From: Siphonodentalium dalli | Taxonomy: Eukaryota > Mollusca > Scaphopoda > Gadilida > Siphonodentaliidae | Length of the DNA: 64,000 bases | Assembly: GCA_032622095.1 (NCBI GenBank) | Contig: CP136061.1 | Coordinates: forward strand, 261,674,077 to 261,738,076 | Direction: 5' to 3' | Part shown: positions 24,383 through 36,697 of the stretch, piece after piece | How positions within the stretch are numbered: position 1 is the stretch's first letter | Layout of the letters: each line of letters opens with the position of its first letter | The notes under the pieces: model-generated | The model's database searches: none | What the model was told of the DNA's origin: nothing | The model's input: the letters and a program-made list of their open reading frames with translations, nothing else | Made by a program: the position numbers and the translations under genes

Positions 24383-24791
24383 GAAGGTCATGTCGGGGTC
24401 ACGATTTACCCGTCCAAAACACTCCCCGGACAAAAGTCACGACAAAAGTACCCGTCGAAATCCGCCCGGCTTTACCCGATTTGACCTTGAATTGACAATT
24501 TTGAATGTCAAGATCAGGTGAGGGTCATGATTTGACCCACCCGAAACACCCCTGGGACAAAAGTAACAGTAGGTATCAAATTTCGTTGAAATACTTCCGT
24601 TTTACCAGATTTGACCTTGAATTGATCTTTTTGAATGTCAAAGTCAGGTCGGGATCAAGATTTGACCCGTCCAAAATACTCCCTGGAAATAATTTCTCCT
24701 AGGTATCAAATTTCGTCAAATCTGTCAGGCAGTTTTCCCGGCCATAGCTAACAGACAAACAGACAGACAAATGTCCAAAATATATATTAGA
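24383..24791 (-). repeat. Dispersed CTAG-end repeat, right fragment
   Basis: Resumes the repeat broken at 19527 and consists of about three diverged units with GATTTGACCTTGAATTGA and GTCACGATTTGACCCGTCC-like phrases. It ends with repeated CAGACAAACAGACAGACAAA. The intact equivalent is at 37448-37730. Confidence 0.75.
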
Positions 24792-25200
24792 CTAGCTGAT
24801 GTACTCGACTTCGTTCGGGCTAGTTAGGGATTTTTTTGTGATCGCCTCCATCTGGACAGTACCCAGTATATACAGCGTCTGGCCAAACTATTGTTCAATT
24901 GGTCCAGAAACATGCCTATATCAGCACGTTCGAGAACATGGTCCCACGTGAAATTGGACCCGTCCATATTGCTCCCGGGATCGAAATAGTCCTACACACA
25001 AATTTTTAGTCGGATCGGTCAAGGTCCAGAAACATGGCTATGAGCGAGGTCAAGTTGACACGTTAAATACCAAATTCGAGCAGTGTTAGAGTCTATAACA
25101 CATACACACATGCATTAATGCATACACACATACATACATACAGACAGGTGTTTCAAAATGTATAATCGATAGCTACAACAATTCTATGGTAGATAGTTCA
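24792..25200 (-). repeat. CTAG-ended repeat and CATA microsatellite
   Basis: Begins CTAGCTGATGTACTCGACTT, a diverged form of the shared end, preceded on the + strand by A. It contains GGTCCAGAAACATG twice (about 24901 and 25023) and ends with a (CATA)n-like tract at about 25090-25145. Confidence 0.5.
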
Positions 25201-25928
25201 CGGCCGACCTGATGCATGCATCTTAGTTTTCTTGTTTTCTTTGACGCCCGGTTCCGGTTAAGTCACCGATCACATGATCAACTGACTACGACAATCTAAA
25301 AGTAAAAAGTGTCTCAATCGAGCGAACTTGATGAAGATAGGTCAAATCTAATAGAAATCTGTTCAGAAACCCCACATTTGGTTTGCGATGACTGACTGGT
25401 GATAATAGTAACAACATGATTTTGTCTTCAACCAACGTTTAATGTCTACGTAAACAACAAACAAACGTTGACTTCCCCCTAGACCGGGTGTATATATGTA
25501 CGGTATGTGTACTCATACCATAGTGATGTTTACATAGTGTTAAAGATCAGATTGACATTACTGGCAATAATTCACGAAAGCCGTCCTTCAATATTTTTCC
25601 TGAGGGGTTCATAGAAAAGAATAAACATATAATTTTTTAAATGTCATGGGTGAGACACTGGGTGAGAAAGAATTAAACATAATTTGAAGTAATATATAAC
25701 CAGACGGTTTTGCTTTAATTGTTAAAGGGTATATAATACTGGCCATAGCCCCAATTCATACCGATACTGCAAGCTGTATGCATGGTTTATCTACCCTGGT
25801 CATGGCTATAAATAGATGGAAGAAAACCCTTTATGTTTTTGTTGTGAATGAACCACGTGGTAATGGCACTGACGTCCGAAGTCGTAAGAAAAAGACAGAT
25901 ATTGAGCTTAAATATTGTGACAAAAACC
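25201..25928. other. No gene seen
   Basis: Intergenic sequence. The phrase CCAGACGGTTTTGCTTTAAT near 25700 recurs inverted near 18570, so part of it is dispersed repeat. No domain-bearing frame. Confidence 0.4.
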
Positions 25929-26417
25929 TTAAAGGTACTAAAATCCGAACAGAGGGTCCCCATCTCAACAGATTCCAACAACAACAATCCGATCAGAGGG
26001 TCTTATATTACTATTGCTTTGGATTTGGGGGTAAAAAATATTTGATTCGAGTCGAGGAACCCATCAAACAAAGCTCAGAGTTATTAGATATTGATTTTTG
26101 AAATTTGTTAGTTTCTTGAGATGAGTACTAATAATTGCCGACAGTTTCGGAACCTGCGCGAGATGTGTACACCAAAACACAATTCAAACAGACAAGGATG
26201 GATAACTCTAAAATCAAGAGGTAATAATAACGCAATTTTGACTGAGTTCTGGGCCAGAAAGTATTCCCGATAATGAAAAATAATAGATTTCTAAAATCGA
26301 TATCTAACAAATCTGAGCTTTGATGGGTGACTTCCTCGACTCGAATCAAATATTTTTTACCCCCAAAGCCATTGAAATAGTAATTGAGAGGAGTTTTATC
26401 GGATTGAGTACCTTTAA
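25929..26417 (+). mobile_element. Short TIR element with TTAAAGGTACT ends
   Basis: Left end TTAAAGGTACTAAAATCCGA, right end TCGGATTGAGTACCTTTAA. Inner inverted segments match: TTTGATTCGAGTCGAGGAAC (26041) against the complement near 26333. Related copies are at 40203-41050 and 60545-60930. Non-autonomous; the TTAA or TA at its ends could be a target duplication. Confidence 0.65.
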
Positions 26418-26812
26418 ATGGTATATAATACCATAGAAATCGGATATAAAATGACTAGAATGGTAATCCCAATCTAATTGGACTCTGTTTTGAGAATTTT
26501 TTATTCTGGATACTGTTGTTTCACAATGCACAGCTAGGTCAATTGAGATTTATGTTTGGATGAATGTTTCAGCTGTAATATGGCTTGAACAATCGTATAC
26601 GGTTTATCTTATTGGAAAAAGATTCTAAAACTACGATGCAATTTGGGAAGTAATTCACCTACTTTGCATTTTCGTTGGTTTTCTCTGACGACAATCCAGT
26701 GTAGGGCGTTTTCAACACTGCTAGCAAGAAGCTGTTGCTGAGCTATTCGAAATTAATGCTTGTTTATCATATATAATAAATTATGTTTTAATTATTACGC
26801 GTGTTGCTTATA
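26418..26812. other. No gene seen
   Basis: AT-rich sequence between two short elements; nothing recognisable. Confidence 0.35.
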
Positions 26813-27272
26813 TGTGACCCGCCATATCAAATCCAGTCGTAAGTCGGGATTGTTTTTACCCTGTGCCAATGCATTCTCTTATATATGCGAGTCGACCATA
26901 GGTCGCCTCGCATATATAAGAGAATGCATTGGCCTAACAATTTTTTACAATTTTAATAAATTTTTCTTGTATTCTTTAACAATTGTATAATTTCACCTAT
27001 ACAGAGCCCCAGACAAACATGAGCAGACGACACTCTTCTATATGCTTCTATATATGTGTGGGGCTCCCTGCTGGGTAATGGATGTTTTTTATTTTATGTC
27101 CTAAAAATTGTAAGAAACATTTATTTTAAAAAAATGATAAAAAATTGTTAGGCCAATGCATTCTCTTATATATGCGAGGCGACCTATGGTCGACTCGCAT
27201 ATATAAGAGAATGCATTGGCACAGGGTAAAAAAAATCCCGACTTACGACTGGATTTGATATGGCGGGTCACA
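26813..27272 (+). mobile_element. Short TIR element, TGTGACCCGCC ends, with two hairpins
   Basis: Terminal inverted repeat starts TGTGACCCGCCATATCAAAT and the right end is its complement (27253-27272). The matched outer segment runs about 50 bp (through AAGTCGGGATT). Immediately inside each end, CCCTGTGCC leads into the 69-bp hairpin (26865-26933 and 27152-27220). The core is AT-rich. No transposase. A possible TTATA flank is present on both sides, with one extra T on the right. Confidence 0.8.
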
Positions 27273-27313
27273 TTTATACTCCAAAATCAGTTGGATGACT
27301 CAACAACAACCTT

Positions 27314-27751
27314 GGGAGACCAGTTTCACATGTAATAGCTAATTACGCTTAAGAATAACTCCATTACGCTATAGCATAATTGTTTTTTATAGCCATACAA
27401 CCTTATATATAATGGTATAATCTAAGGTAAATGTTCTGGGCGGATGGTAAGGTTACTAGCATCAGTAATTGACTGCATCAATTTCAGCTTCAGGTGACTT
27501 TTGAGAGATGGAATTTGAATTACGCTTAAACGTAATGGCAATACACTTAAGCATAATTCAAATTCCATTACGCTTTAGCGTAAATGCATTACGCTTAATC
27601 GTAACTGCAATTATCTTAAGCATAATGTATTACGCTTGAGTATAATGGAAATCTAAATTATGCTCAAGCGTTGCGCATTAAGTTTAAATTTATGCTTAAG
27701 CATAATGAATTACACTTAAGCATTAGCCATTAAATGTGAATTTGGCCTCCC
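27314..27751 (+). mobile_element. TIR element filled with 18-bp palindromes
   Basis: Ends are GGGAGACCAGTTTCACATGT and the complement-like ACATTTAATGG form at 27722-27751. The interior is a run of about a dozen variants of the palindrome ATTACGCTTAAGCGTAAT, spaced irregularly, with a 110-bp unique stretch near 27400-27510. Confidence 0.7.
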
Positions 27752-29292
27752 ATATGCGAACAATTGTTGTTTCGTACACTTTGTACCACACGTTTGGTTG
27801 TTTCGCACCATATATTTGGCCATTTCTCACCACATGTTTCATCGTTTCCCACAAATGTTGATTGGTCATGCGCAGTCTATGTAAACATACACTCAGATTC
27901 ATACTGATACTGAGTCTATTGCATTCCCATCAACTTTTCATTTCTGAACGGTTGTGGGCTTCCCCCAAATTACGTCACACCGCACTAAATATAAATCTGA
28001 AATTAGTTGTGATTGACAGGCGTAAACATGGTCACATGCCAGTGCCGTCATGGCCGCTTCAACCCTGTGAAGCCGATTCTAAGAATCGGAATTAATAGTT
28101 GCAGGGTTAGTGACTTTTCGTTCGGCGGTTGTTTTACTGACAATAAAGGGAAACAGCTATCTTCCGGGATCCAAAATAATATGTACAATAACTAAGACAG
28201 ATCTTCTTGAAATTATAAAAAATGTCAATTTATGTGGATCTCTTGGACTCAGAACAAATTATTTTTTAGATTGGCCAGGCGATTTGTCGCCCATGTTGTC
28301 AAAAAATAACACAAATCAACGGCCACGAATCAAAAATACATGAATGTCGGGACTATCTGCTGAAACAACTACAGAACTAAAAAAAAAAAGTTAAATGACA
28401 TAACAAAACGATCTATCAGTTCCCCATGCAGTACCGGCAGTAGTACCACCGCAGCCAAAATGAGCGTAGAGCAACACAATTCTACCACCAACCCCACCGA
28501 AACCCTCCCGACCTTACACAGTCGTATTATTAGCTCCAAAGATTGGCCAGTTGTACCCTAATTACAGTTGCCTGCAATCCAAATTCCGGTGATTCTTGAT
28601 TTTAAACTTTCGACCGCTCGTCAACAATCTACTTTATTTGTCGATTTGTGAATTTCTCTTCCGGTATAACATGACGTCATGGATACTATTTTAACAACAT
28701 TTAGCCACACCTTCGGAATTTCCACACCGAGAGCACGTGACATGTTACTAGTTTTTTATTGGGGCACACATTTCTTGGAGCTGAGTTTTGATTGGCGGTA
28801 ATTACAAGGAATCCCGGGTTTGGGAAATGAAAACTGAACGAAAGGTCGTCAGACCCACTATTTTTTATATGTGGGTATGTAGTTTACTCCAGACTGGGTC
28901 ATGCGCACCATGTGAAAAAATATTTTGAAAAACATATTACGTTACGTGATGACAACCCGCCAATATTAAACACATTTCTTTGTACGCGAAAAAAAAAACA
29001 AATTGTGACAACAAAGTTCATGTTATTTATAAATGGTAGGAATCATCCAAATTATACTGGTATGAAACGTTTTGGAAGGAAACGTTTATGGGGGTGGACA
29101 AACCAGCTGTGACATCATCACCACCTCCCTGGCAGTCTAAAGTTGAAACGACACCTGGTTTCTCTATGGATGAGTGACTCACCGATAAATGTTACTTTTG
29201 ACCTCTTATAACAAAATACAATATATACACAAGTGTATGGTAATACCGTATATGAAGACAGTGGAGAAAATTTTACACTAAAATATGTTGTA
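27752..29292. other. No gene seen; short degenerate TTTCGCACCA repeats
   Basis: About four loose repeats of a GTTTCGCACCA-ATGTTTGG type occur at 27770-27860. The remainder, including frames at 27862-28343 and 28912-29112, shows no domain or codon pattern that I can support. Confidence 0.4.
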
Positions 29293-29420
29293 ACAATGGC
29301 TGCGGACACACGTACCACAGTAGCGATGGCATAGTAGGTGTAACAATTTATTATGGTGGAGTTTGGTGACAATTGGTCGTTATAATTAATATGCCATAGC
29401 AATCCATGTCGCCCTCTGCA
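29293..29420 (+). repeat. Inverted repeat IR4, left copy
   Basis: Contains ATGGCTGCGGACACACGTAC and TTATTATGGTGGAGTTTGGT, which return as reverse complement at 31195-31325. The 133-codon minus-strand frame at 29118-29519 crosses it and shows no domain. Confidence 0.65.
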
Positions 29421-30074
29421 AATTCGCACAATGAGTCTACCAAGCTCTACTAGCGACGGCCGATCTCTCAAGGATGTATCTACCTGGATGTTTTGTCGCT
29501 GTTGATCTTTAATCAACACGCAGTGTTATATTGTGTATGCTAAACGCAAATGGGGAACTGTCTCAATACGCAATTGGGGAACCGTCTTAATACTCATGAA
29601 ATTAATATAAGTAGATAAACATGCATGCATTGAGATCATATAACGAGAGGCCGATCGCGATCGGCAGATGTTAACACATCCGTTGGCGATAGTAAATTAC
29701 TCTGATCGGAATCATAAATGAGACTTTTGATGTTGAATTATAGAGTGCACATAACACAAATTATTGGAATTTATGTGTCACTCACATTTATATAAGAGAA
29801 TGCACTGGGACAGGATATGTAATGCTGAACCACCACAGCCTTGGGTTAAATGTGAAAAGGTGACATGGACATGCAATACTTGGTTAAGAGATTCCAATAT
29901 AATGATAATGTATCAAATTCTACCCACAACAGCCATCAAGATAAACACCTCACTGCTGATCGATTAGTATCAATTATACAGCAGAGCTGTCAACAAATAA
30001 CAGGCTTATGTTAAATAGGGCAAGGAATTCAAACTACATTTTTATTTAAGAGTGAATATTTTTTTCTCGAAAAA
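29421..30074. other. No gene; one half-hairpin
   Basis: Contains TTATATAAGAGAATGCACTG at about 29788-29807, an isolated half of the recurrent 69-bp hairpin. Otherwise nothing is recognised. Confidence 0.4.
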
Positions 30075-31110
30075 AAGGGCCATAAATCAGTTAAAAATAG
30101 TCTGATCAAACACATATTCAAACTCGATCTTTCTTTTGTGCTGAGAAATTCATATACAAAATTTGGTTCCGATCAGATAGAAAATGTTCGAGTTATCGCA
30201 CCATGCGTAAAGAGTATACAGACAAACAGACGGATGGACTAAAGACAGTTGGTCAATCCGGATGTTGACACTTCCATACTATGATATGGGTAAACATAAA
30301 AATTAGTCTTTTGTGGGTACTAAAGTGTCAATTTTCCCATCTCCAGTAGCATGGGCATGCATTTGATTTTTTTGTCTGTGAAACATTGGACAAACATGAC
30401 AAAATATGTGATAAAACACAATTTATTCCCATCTTTCCAGGCATAGAGACCTTCTCAGAAATCCAGACTAAGAGTGCAAATTAATTACTGGTACATAGAG
30501 CTGCAGCCTGTATGCCAGTGTCCTATAAAAGTATATCTGGCTACACCTCACACTGATGGCTAAAAATAACTATAATTATCAATTATTCAGATTTACTGTT
30601 TGTCTCTCATAGAGCTAAAGTTATACCACTGGTAATCAATTAGCTGTAGGCTGCTATGGTTATTTGTTCAATTCTTAGTTGAAAAGGGCCATAACTCTGA
30701 TATAAAATGTCAGATCTAACCCATATTCAAACTCGATCTGTATTTTGAGTTGAGAAACTCACATACTAAATTTGGGTCCTATCAGTTGAAAAATGGTTGA
30801 TTTAGCGAAGCATGTTTGAATTCTATGTCAAAGGGCCATAACTCCAATACAAAATATCGGATCAAATCCATATTCGAACTCAATCTGTATTTTGGGCTGA
30901 CAAACTCGCATACCAAATTTGGTTTCGATCAGATGAAAATTGTTTGAGTTATGACAGCATGTATGAATTCGAAGTCGAAACAGGACCATAACTCCGTATA
31001 AAAACTCTGATCAAACCCATATTCAAACTCGATCTGTATTTTGCGCTGAGAAACCTATATACAAAATTTGGTTCCGGTCGAATAGAAATTGTGCAATTAT
31101 ATATATCGTA
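30075..31110 (+). repeat. Diverged ~150-bp tandem repeat (GGGCCATAA units)
   Basis: Units begin near 30078, 30686, 30834 and 30984 with GGGCCATAACTC or variants, each followed by ATATTCAAACTCGATCTGTA and ACCAAATTTGGTTTCGATCA-like phrases. Unit 1 is separated from the rest by about 470 bp of unrelated sequence. A similar but distinct repeat lies at 46980-47460. Non-coding. Confidence 0.7.
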
Positions 31111-31194
31111 TAGCGAATACGTTTTAGCAAAATGTAATGAGTAGAGATCAACCTTGGTGAAACGCAATGGGTTAATTGGTCCAGTTGACTCATT

Positions 31195-31325
31195 CTGCAG
31201 AAACTCAGCGGGCAACATGGCTGGCTATGGCATATTAATTATGACGACCAAACTCCACCATAATAAATTGTCACACCTACTATGCCATCGCTACTGTGAT
31301 ACGTGTGTCCGCAGCCAATGGCTAT
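31195..31325 (-). repeat. Inverted repeat IR4, right copy
   Basis: Reverse complement of 29293-29420 (ACCAAACTCCACCATAATAA, then GTGTCCGCAGCCAATGGC). The two copies enclose 1.8 kb that includes the ~150-bp tandem repeat. Confidence 0.65.
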
Positions 31326-31339
31326 TTTTTATTTATAAA

Positions 31340-32145
31340 ACCCTGAAAGAGCATGGACAAATCAGTCAGGTTTAACAAAAGCTGAAATTAGAACTATAAA
31401 ATCAGAGCTTATTGAGCGACACAAGACAGAACAATTTACTGTAATGCAGAATGCGAACTCATCTAGAGCACGTTTTTATATGAGTATTAAAACGAGACCG
31501 GGCATGGGTCGCTATCTGAATTGCTTACCGGCTCACTTAGCAAACATTTTGCTAAAATTTATACCGCAAATCTAAAACTGCCTGTCGAATATACAAGATG
31601 GAAATCTAAATCTGTGGATAATTGTGACAAAACCTGTGATATTTGCGGTGATGGCACGGGTGATGAATACCACTTTATTATTATTTGCAAAGAACTACAG
31701 GCAATTCGATCAGACTATATCCCGAAATATTACTGGGAGAATCCTACGAAAGAAAAATTCGAAAGACTGTTATCTTTGGAAAATCAACTATTACTGAAAA
31801 AAGTTAGTATTTTCATCAAATTGGCATCAAGAAAATTAAAATATGACTGAGCCGATTATTCCAAATTTAAAAACTTGTGATTAGGTACATTATTTATAGT
31901 AGCGAATAATTATTGCAGTCAAAATATGATGATAATGATATTATAAAGACTTAAATTATAATATAATTATATATATATAAGATATTATAATACATATTAT
32001 GATATATCTATACATTTATCATATTCTATATTAATATATGTATGATTGTGTAACAATTGTTTTTTTGTGACCTATTGTAAATATTGTATATATGTTATAG
32101 CATGTTTCGCCTTAATTGACGACTTTGCAATAAACAATCAATCGA
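31340..32145 (+). pseudogene. Non-LTR retrotransposon (LINE) 3' end
   Basis: One frame encodes AEIRTIKSELIERHK and RARFYMSIKTRPGMGRY; after a frameshift near 31550 another (to 31850) encodes LKLPVEYTRW, then CDICGDGTGDEYHFIIIC and IPKYYWENPTKEKFERLL. This CxxC...H...C end is typical of the C-terminus of CR1/L2/jockey-like ORF2 proteins. A non-coding tail follows, with AATAAA at 32129-32134 and CAATCAATCG, resembling a LINE 3' end. Reverse transcriptase and endonuclease are absent, so it is 5'-truncated and broken. Confidence 0.75.
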
Positions 32146-33051
32146 ACATGAATTTGATTTTTTGTTTAACAAATACATGTGTTATTATATGCCGACACAT
32201 ATGTATATATCCAGTACATGTATCTTTCGAGTTTAAAATAGTTCCCGAACCCCTTTAGTTGTAAAAAGAATGCAATCAGGAAATCTGACTTCATACGTGT
32301 GCCTCCTGAGTATATAGCTTGATATACATGTGTTTATATGGTTGAAAGATTAGAAAATCAGTGCCCTCTCTTGAAATTATTATTTAAGGAATAATCTCTG
32401 TTTCTAATTGTAATTACAATTTAAAGATGGTCTATATGAATCGAAAACCCCTGTCCGGAAACGCTTCTATCAATTAATATACAATTTATTTGCGACATTT
32501 TAAGGCTCGAGAAAATGTTCGGAGCGTAGCAAGCGGGAAAATAGTAATAAAAAAAAAATGTCCCAATTTATTATCGAATTATTTAAGGAAATATCGATAC
32601 AAAATCAATATTAAATGATAGAATCGTTTGTGGACTAATGTCTTCGAGGAAACGACTTATCTTTATTATTTTATACCCCGGAAATTATAGAAAACATAAT
32701 TAGGAAGAGATCGTCCATCTTTAAGGCCTCATAAATCGCTGTTTGTGATTCGGTATAAAGCCTTTGGGCTGTGTAGTTATATTAGGATACCAAGATTATT
32801 TATATCTATAATTAGATCTCAGTAAAAAAAATATCAACCCAAAAATGTATTTGACTTGGAAATATTGTTAAATATTATATTGGGAATTTATAGTGACATT
32901 GATGCGACACTGTGTGTTGTAATGAAATTCAACGTGCACTTCTAGTTTTCTGGAGAACTATCAATAATGAACACAAGAACAAAGTTGATATATTTCTCAA
33001 TGTTCTTCTAATACATGTAGGTGAAGCTTTTATCGAATATATTTGCACATT
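32146..33051. other. No gene seen
   Basis: AT-rich intergenic sequence without recognisable repeat structure or protein signal. Confidence 0.4.
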
Positions 33052-33467
33052 TAGGGTACGTTCATACACTGAGTTTGCACGGTATGGTTTGCATGCATTT
33101 TGTCGTAGAAAACGATATGGTGCCGGAATATGAACGGAAACAAGCATATAAAGTGCATCTGTGCAACAACTAACTACGAGCGAAATAAAAATCTGTGTAG
33201 TTCCACCTGTAGCGACGCTACCGGAATTTGCCTGTAAATATCATGCAATTATCTCGCAAGAATAAATCATATATGTATTTGAAGGCAAATTCCGGTAGCA
33301 CCGTTACAAGTGGAACTATATATAGTTTACTTCTTATGTCTTGCGCTTTGGTAACGATGCATGTTATGTGCGTGATTCCGTTCATATTCTGGCACCATGT
33401 TGTTTTCTGTGACGAAATTCCCGCAAAAACATACCGTGCAAACTTGCCAGCGTGTGAACGAACCCTT
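33052..33467 (+). mobile_element. Short TIR element, GGGTACGTTCATAC ends, copy 1
   Basis: Left end TAGGGTACGTTCATACACTG through GCACGGTATGGTTTGC; the right end is the complement, CATACCGTGCAAACTTGCCA to GAACGAACCCTTA. The middle holds an internal inverted pair (GGAATTTGCCTGTAAAT and AAGGCAAATTCC). A second copy lies at 56356-56743 with its core in the other orientation. No coding capacity; the frame at 33228-33527 is an artefact. Confidence 0.75.
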
Positions 33468-33515
33468 ACCCACTACGAGTGCCTTGGTCCATCTGCAACA
33501 TGGCCTCGTCCAACT

Positions 33516-35073
33516 AGGTTCATATAGGGCCTAATATTCACATAGGTTTATATAGGGCCTAATTTTCACATAGGTTTATATATGGCCTAATATTCACATA
33601 TGTTTATATAGGGCCTAATATTCACATAGGCCTCGTCCAACTAGGTTTATATATGGCCTAATATTTACATAGGTTTATATAGGGCCTAATATTCACATAT
33701 GTTTATATAGGGCCTAATATTCCCATAGGTTTATATAGGGCCTCAACTAGGTTTATATAGGGCCTAATATTAACATAGGTTTATATAGGGCCTAATATTC
33801 ACATAGGTTTATATAGGCCCTAATGTTCCCATAGGTTTATTATATGGCCTAATATTCACATAGGCCTTGTCCAACTAGGTTTATATAGGGCCTAATATTC
33901 ACATAGGTTTATATAGGGCCTAATATTCACATAGGCCTCGTCCAACTAGGTTTATATAGGGCCTAATATTCACATAGGTTTATATAGGGCCTAATATTTA
34001 CATAGGTTTATATAGGGCCTAATATTCACATAGGTTTATATAGGGCCTAATATTTACATAGGTTTATATAGGGCCTAATATTCACATAGGGCCTAATATT
34101 CACATATGTGTATATAGGGCCTAATATTCACATAGGTTTATATATGGTCTAATATTCACATAGGTTTATATAGGGCCTAATATTCACATAGGTTCATATA
34201 GGGCCTAATATCCACATATGTGTTTATAGGGCCTAATATTCACATAGGTTCATATATGGCCTAATATCCACATAGGTTTATATAGGGCCTAATATTCACA
34301 TAGGTTTGTATAGGGCCTAATATCCACATAGGTTTATATAGGGCCTAATATTCACATAGGTTTATATAGGGCCTAATATCCACATAGGTTTATATAGGGC
34401 CTAATATTCACATAGGTTTATATAGGGCCTAATATTCACATAGGTTTATATAGGGCCTAATATTCACATAGGTTTATATAGGGCCTAATATTCATATAGG
34501 TTTATATAGGGCCTAATATTCATATAGGTTTATATAGGGCCTAATATTCACATATAGGTTTATATAGGGCCTAATATTCATATAGGTTTATATAGGGCCT
34601 AATGTTCACATATGTTTATATAGGGCCTAATATTCACATAGGTTTATATAGGGCCTAATGTTCACATAGGTTTATATAGGGCCTAATGTTCACATAGGTT
34701 TATATAGGGCCTAATGTTCACATAGGTTTATATAGGGCCTAATGTTCACATAGGTTTATATAGGCCCTAATATTCACATAGGTTTATATAGGGCCTAATA
34801 TTCACATAGGTTTATATAGGGCCTAATATTCACATAGGTTTATATATGGCCTAATATTCACATATAGGTTTATATAGGGCCTAATATTCACATAGGTTTA
34901 TATAGGGCCTAATATTCACATAGGTTTATATATGCCCTAATATTCACATATAGGTTTATATAGGGCCTAATATTCACATAGGTTTATATAGGGCCTAATA
35001 TTCACATAGGTTTATATAGGGCCTAATATTCACATAGGTTCATATAGGGCCTAATATCCACATATGTTTATAT
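33516..35073 (+). repeat. 28-bp satellite, about 55 copies
   Basis: Tandem unit AGGTTTATATAGGGCCTAAT followed by ATTCACAT. The first 450 bp have an occasional extra CCTCGTCCAACT segment. It starts about 50 bp after the right end of the TIR element at 33467. No coding meaning. Confidence 0.95.
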
Positions 35074-35893
35074 TGAACTTATCTGATTCTGAAATAAGCT
35101 CATATAGGACTCTTTCCAGTTATTCCGTTAAATGACGCGGGCCGCAGTGAAACACAATACAAAGAGCGTCCATCTTGTACATCGTGTCGATGAAAAAAGT
35201 AGATTAAATAGTGCCAACATATGAGCTTAGTTCGAATTGAAATAAGCTCATATACGACCGTTTTGATCGTTTCCCAATTAGGGTCACATAGATCTTTAAG
35301 TGATGTGGGTGATCAAATATAAATTGAGAATAATCTTCCTCAAAGTAGTTATCAATCCAAATTGAGTGAGGTTAGTTCCAAATGTAATTTTTGAGCCTAC
35401 GTTCCCGAACGGATACCACATATATAGCCACGTCCTTGTCCGATCGGAATTGTAAATGAAGGTGATGCATTCCACCGATGACGTGCATTGTCCCTGATGT
35501 ACCAAATCCGATGATTGGTGTCGTCTGCTCGTGCTTTATTGCTTTATATTTACACACTAAGTGTTGTCATCACTAAATCCAGCATTCTGATTGGTCGGCG
35601 CCCACGTGGCTAGTTGCAGTTATTTCTCGGTGAATGCGCAACGCCTAATGACACCAAGCTAATAACACCATCGATACGTCATTAGGTTTGGAAAGACGAA
35701 CGCGTAGTGCTTTGGGCGCATTTTGACTCGCGCAGGATTGACTTAATACATCATCGGGTTTCAACATGAAGAGAAATTGTTCCTATTAACTTTTGCCAAG
35801 GGTGCTATTGGGTATTTTGGGCTGATCTTGTCACGATACACTTTTCGATTTATATATATTTACAAAAGTGGCTTTTTCGCTAAATGTATATAA
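35074..35893. other. No gene; short dispersed phrase
   Basis: Contains GTCGTCTGCTCGTGCTTTAT near 35520, repeated at about 36080 just past the hairpin. Phrases with AATAAGCTCATATA recur near 35091 and 35239. No protein signal. Confidence 0.4.
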
Positions 35894-36058
35894 ATATAAG
35901 GATTAACTGTCATGTGGACTATTTTTATGGAGATGTAACGGTGAGGTAAGTGGACATAACTTGTATGTAAAACCCTTCGGGTTTTACACAAGTTATGTCC
36001 ACTTACCTCACCGTTACATCTCCATAAAAACAGTCCACATGACAGTTAATCCTTATAT
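35894..36058. repeat. Near-perfect 165-bp palindrome
   Basis: Two arms of about 78 bp, from ATATAAGGATTAACTGTCAT to its complement, meet at AACCCTTCGGGTT (centre about 35977). By eye the arms differ by one substitution (35928 region) and one 2-base indel near the tip. Transcription would give a long hairpin RNA. Confidence 0.9.
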
Positions 36059-36697
36059 ATCTTGTTTTTCCCCCAGGTATCGTCTGCTCGTGCTTTATTG
36101 CTTTATATCTTGTTCGTCCCTCATGTGTCGTCTGCGGCGGGCGATCTTCTAGATAGCGCACAATATAAAACACGGCGACTAGGATTTCAAGAGAGATAAG
36201 GGCAATATATGCTTGGTAAATGAATGCATCAGATTCGTGATCTGACCGAAGGCACTCAAGTTCCGTGTAAAGTTTAAGCATGTTAGACTAGTGATGACAG
36301 ACTAAAGTCAAGACATTGAGTACACATTATAAAGTTTAAGCATGTTAGTACACATTCCCAAACACTGATATTGGTCGAGAATTGATCAGCAGTTGGAGTG
36401 TAAGAATCTAAAGGTTCCTTTTAATGATAATTATCGATTCCAAACGTATCAATTTAACATGACATGCAAGCTATCTCATGTTGATCAAAGTACAATGAGT
36501 TATTAATGGTGTCATCGAATGTGACAACAATCCTGGTTATATAAACTCTATCGATGGTCCACTATTCATGAGCGGGGTTATGGGATACTACTTCATTGTT
36601 GGTGGGTTCTGTTGACTGTCGTTTTGGGCCTAGACGGGATATGCGCAAGTAAGTAATGATTTATTCTCAGCCAATAGGCATGCATGGTACATGAGAA
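36059..36697. other. No gene seen
   Basis: Intergenic DNA. The phrase AAAGTTTAAGCATGTTAG occurs twice (about 36269 and 36331). Nothing else is recognised. Confidence 0.35.

Noticed and set aside
29118-29519. 133-codon minus-strand frame
   Set aside because: It overlaps an inverted repeat (IR4) whose partner at 31195 does not keep the frame, and has no recognisable domain.
33228-33527. 99-codon frame with a hydrophobic stretch
   Set aside because: It lies inside a TIR element and runs into the 28-bp satellite; the second element copy does not keep it open.
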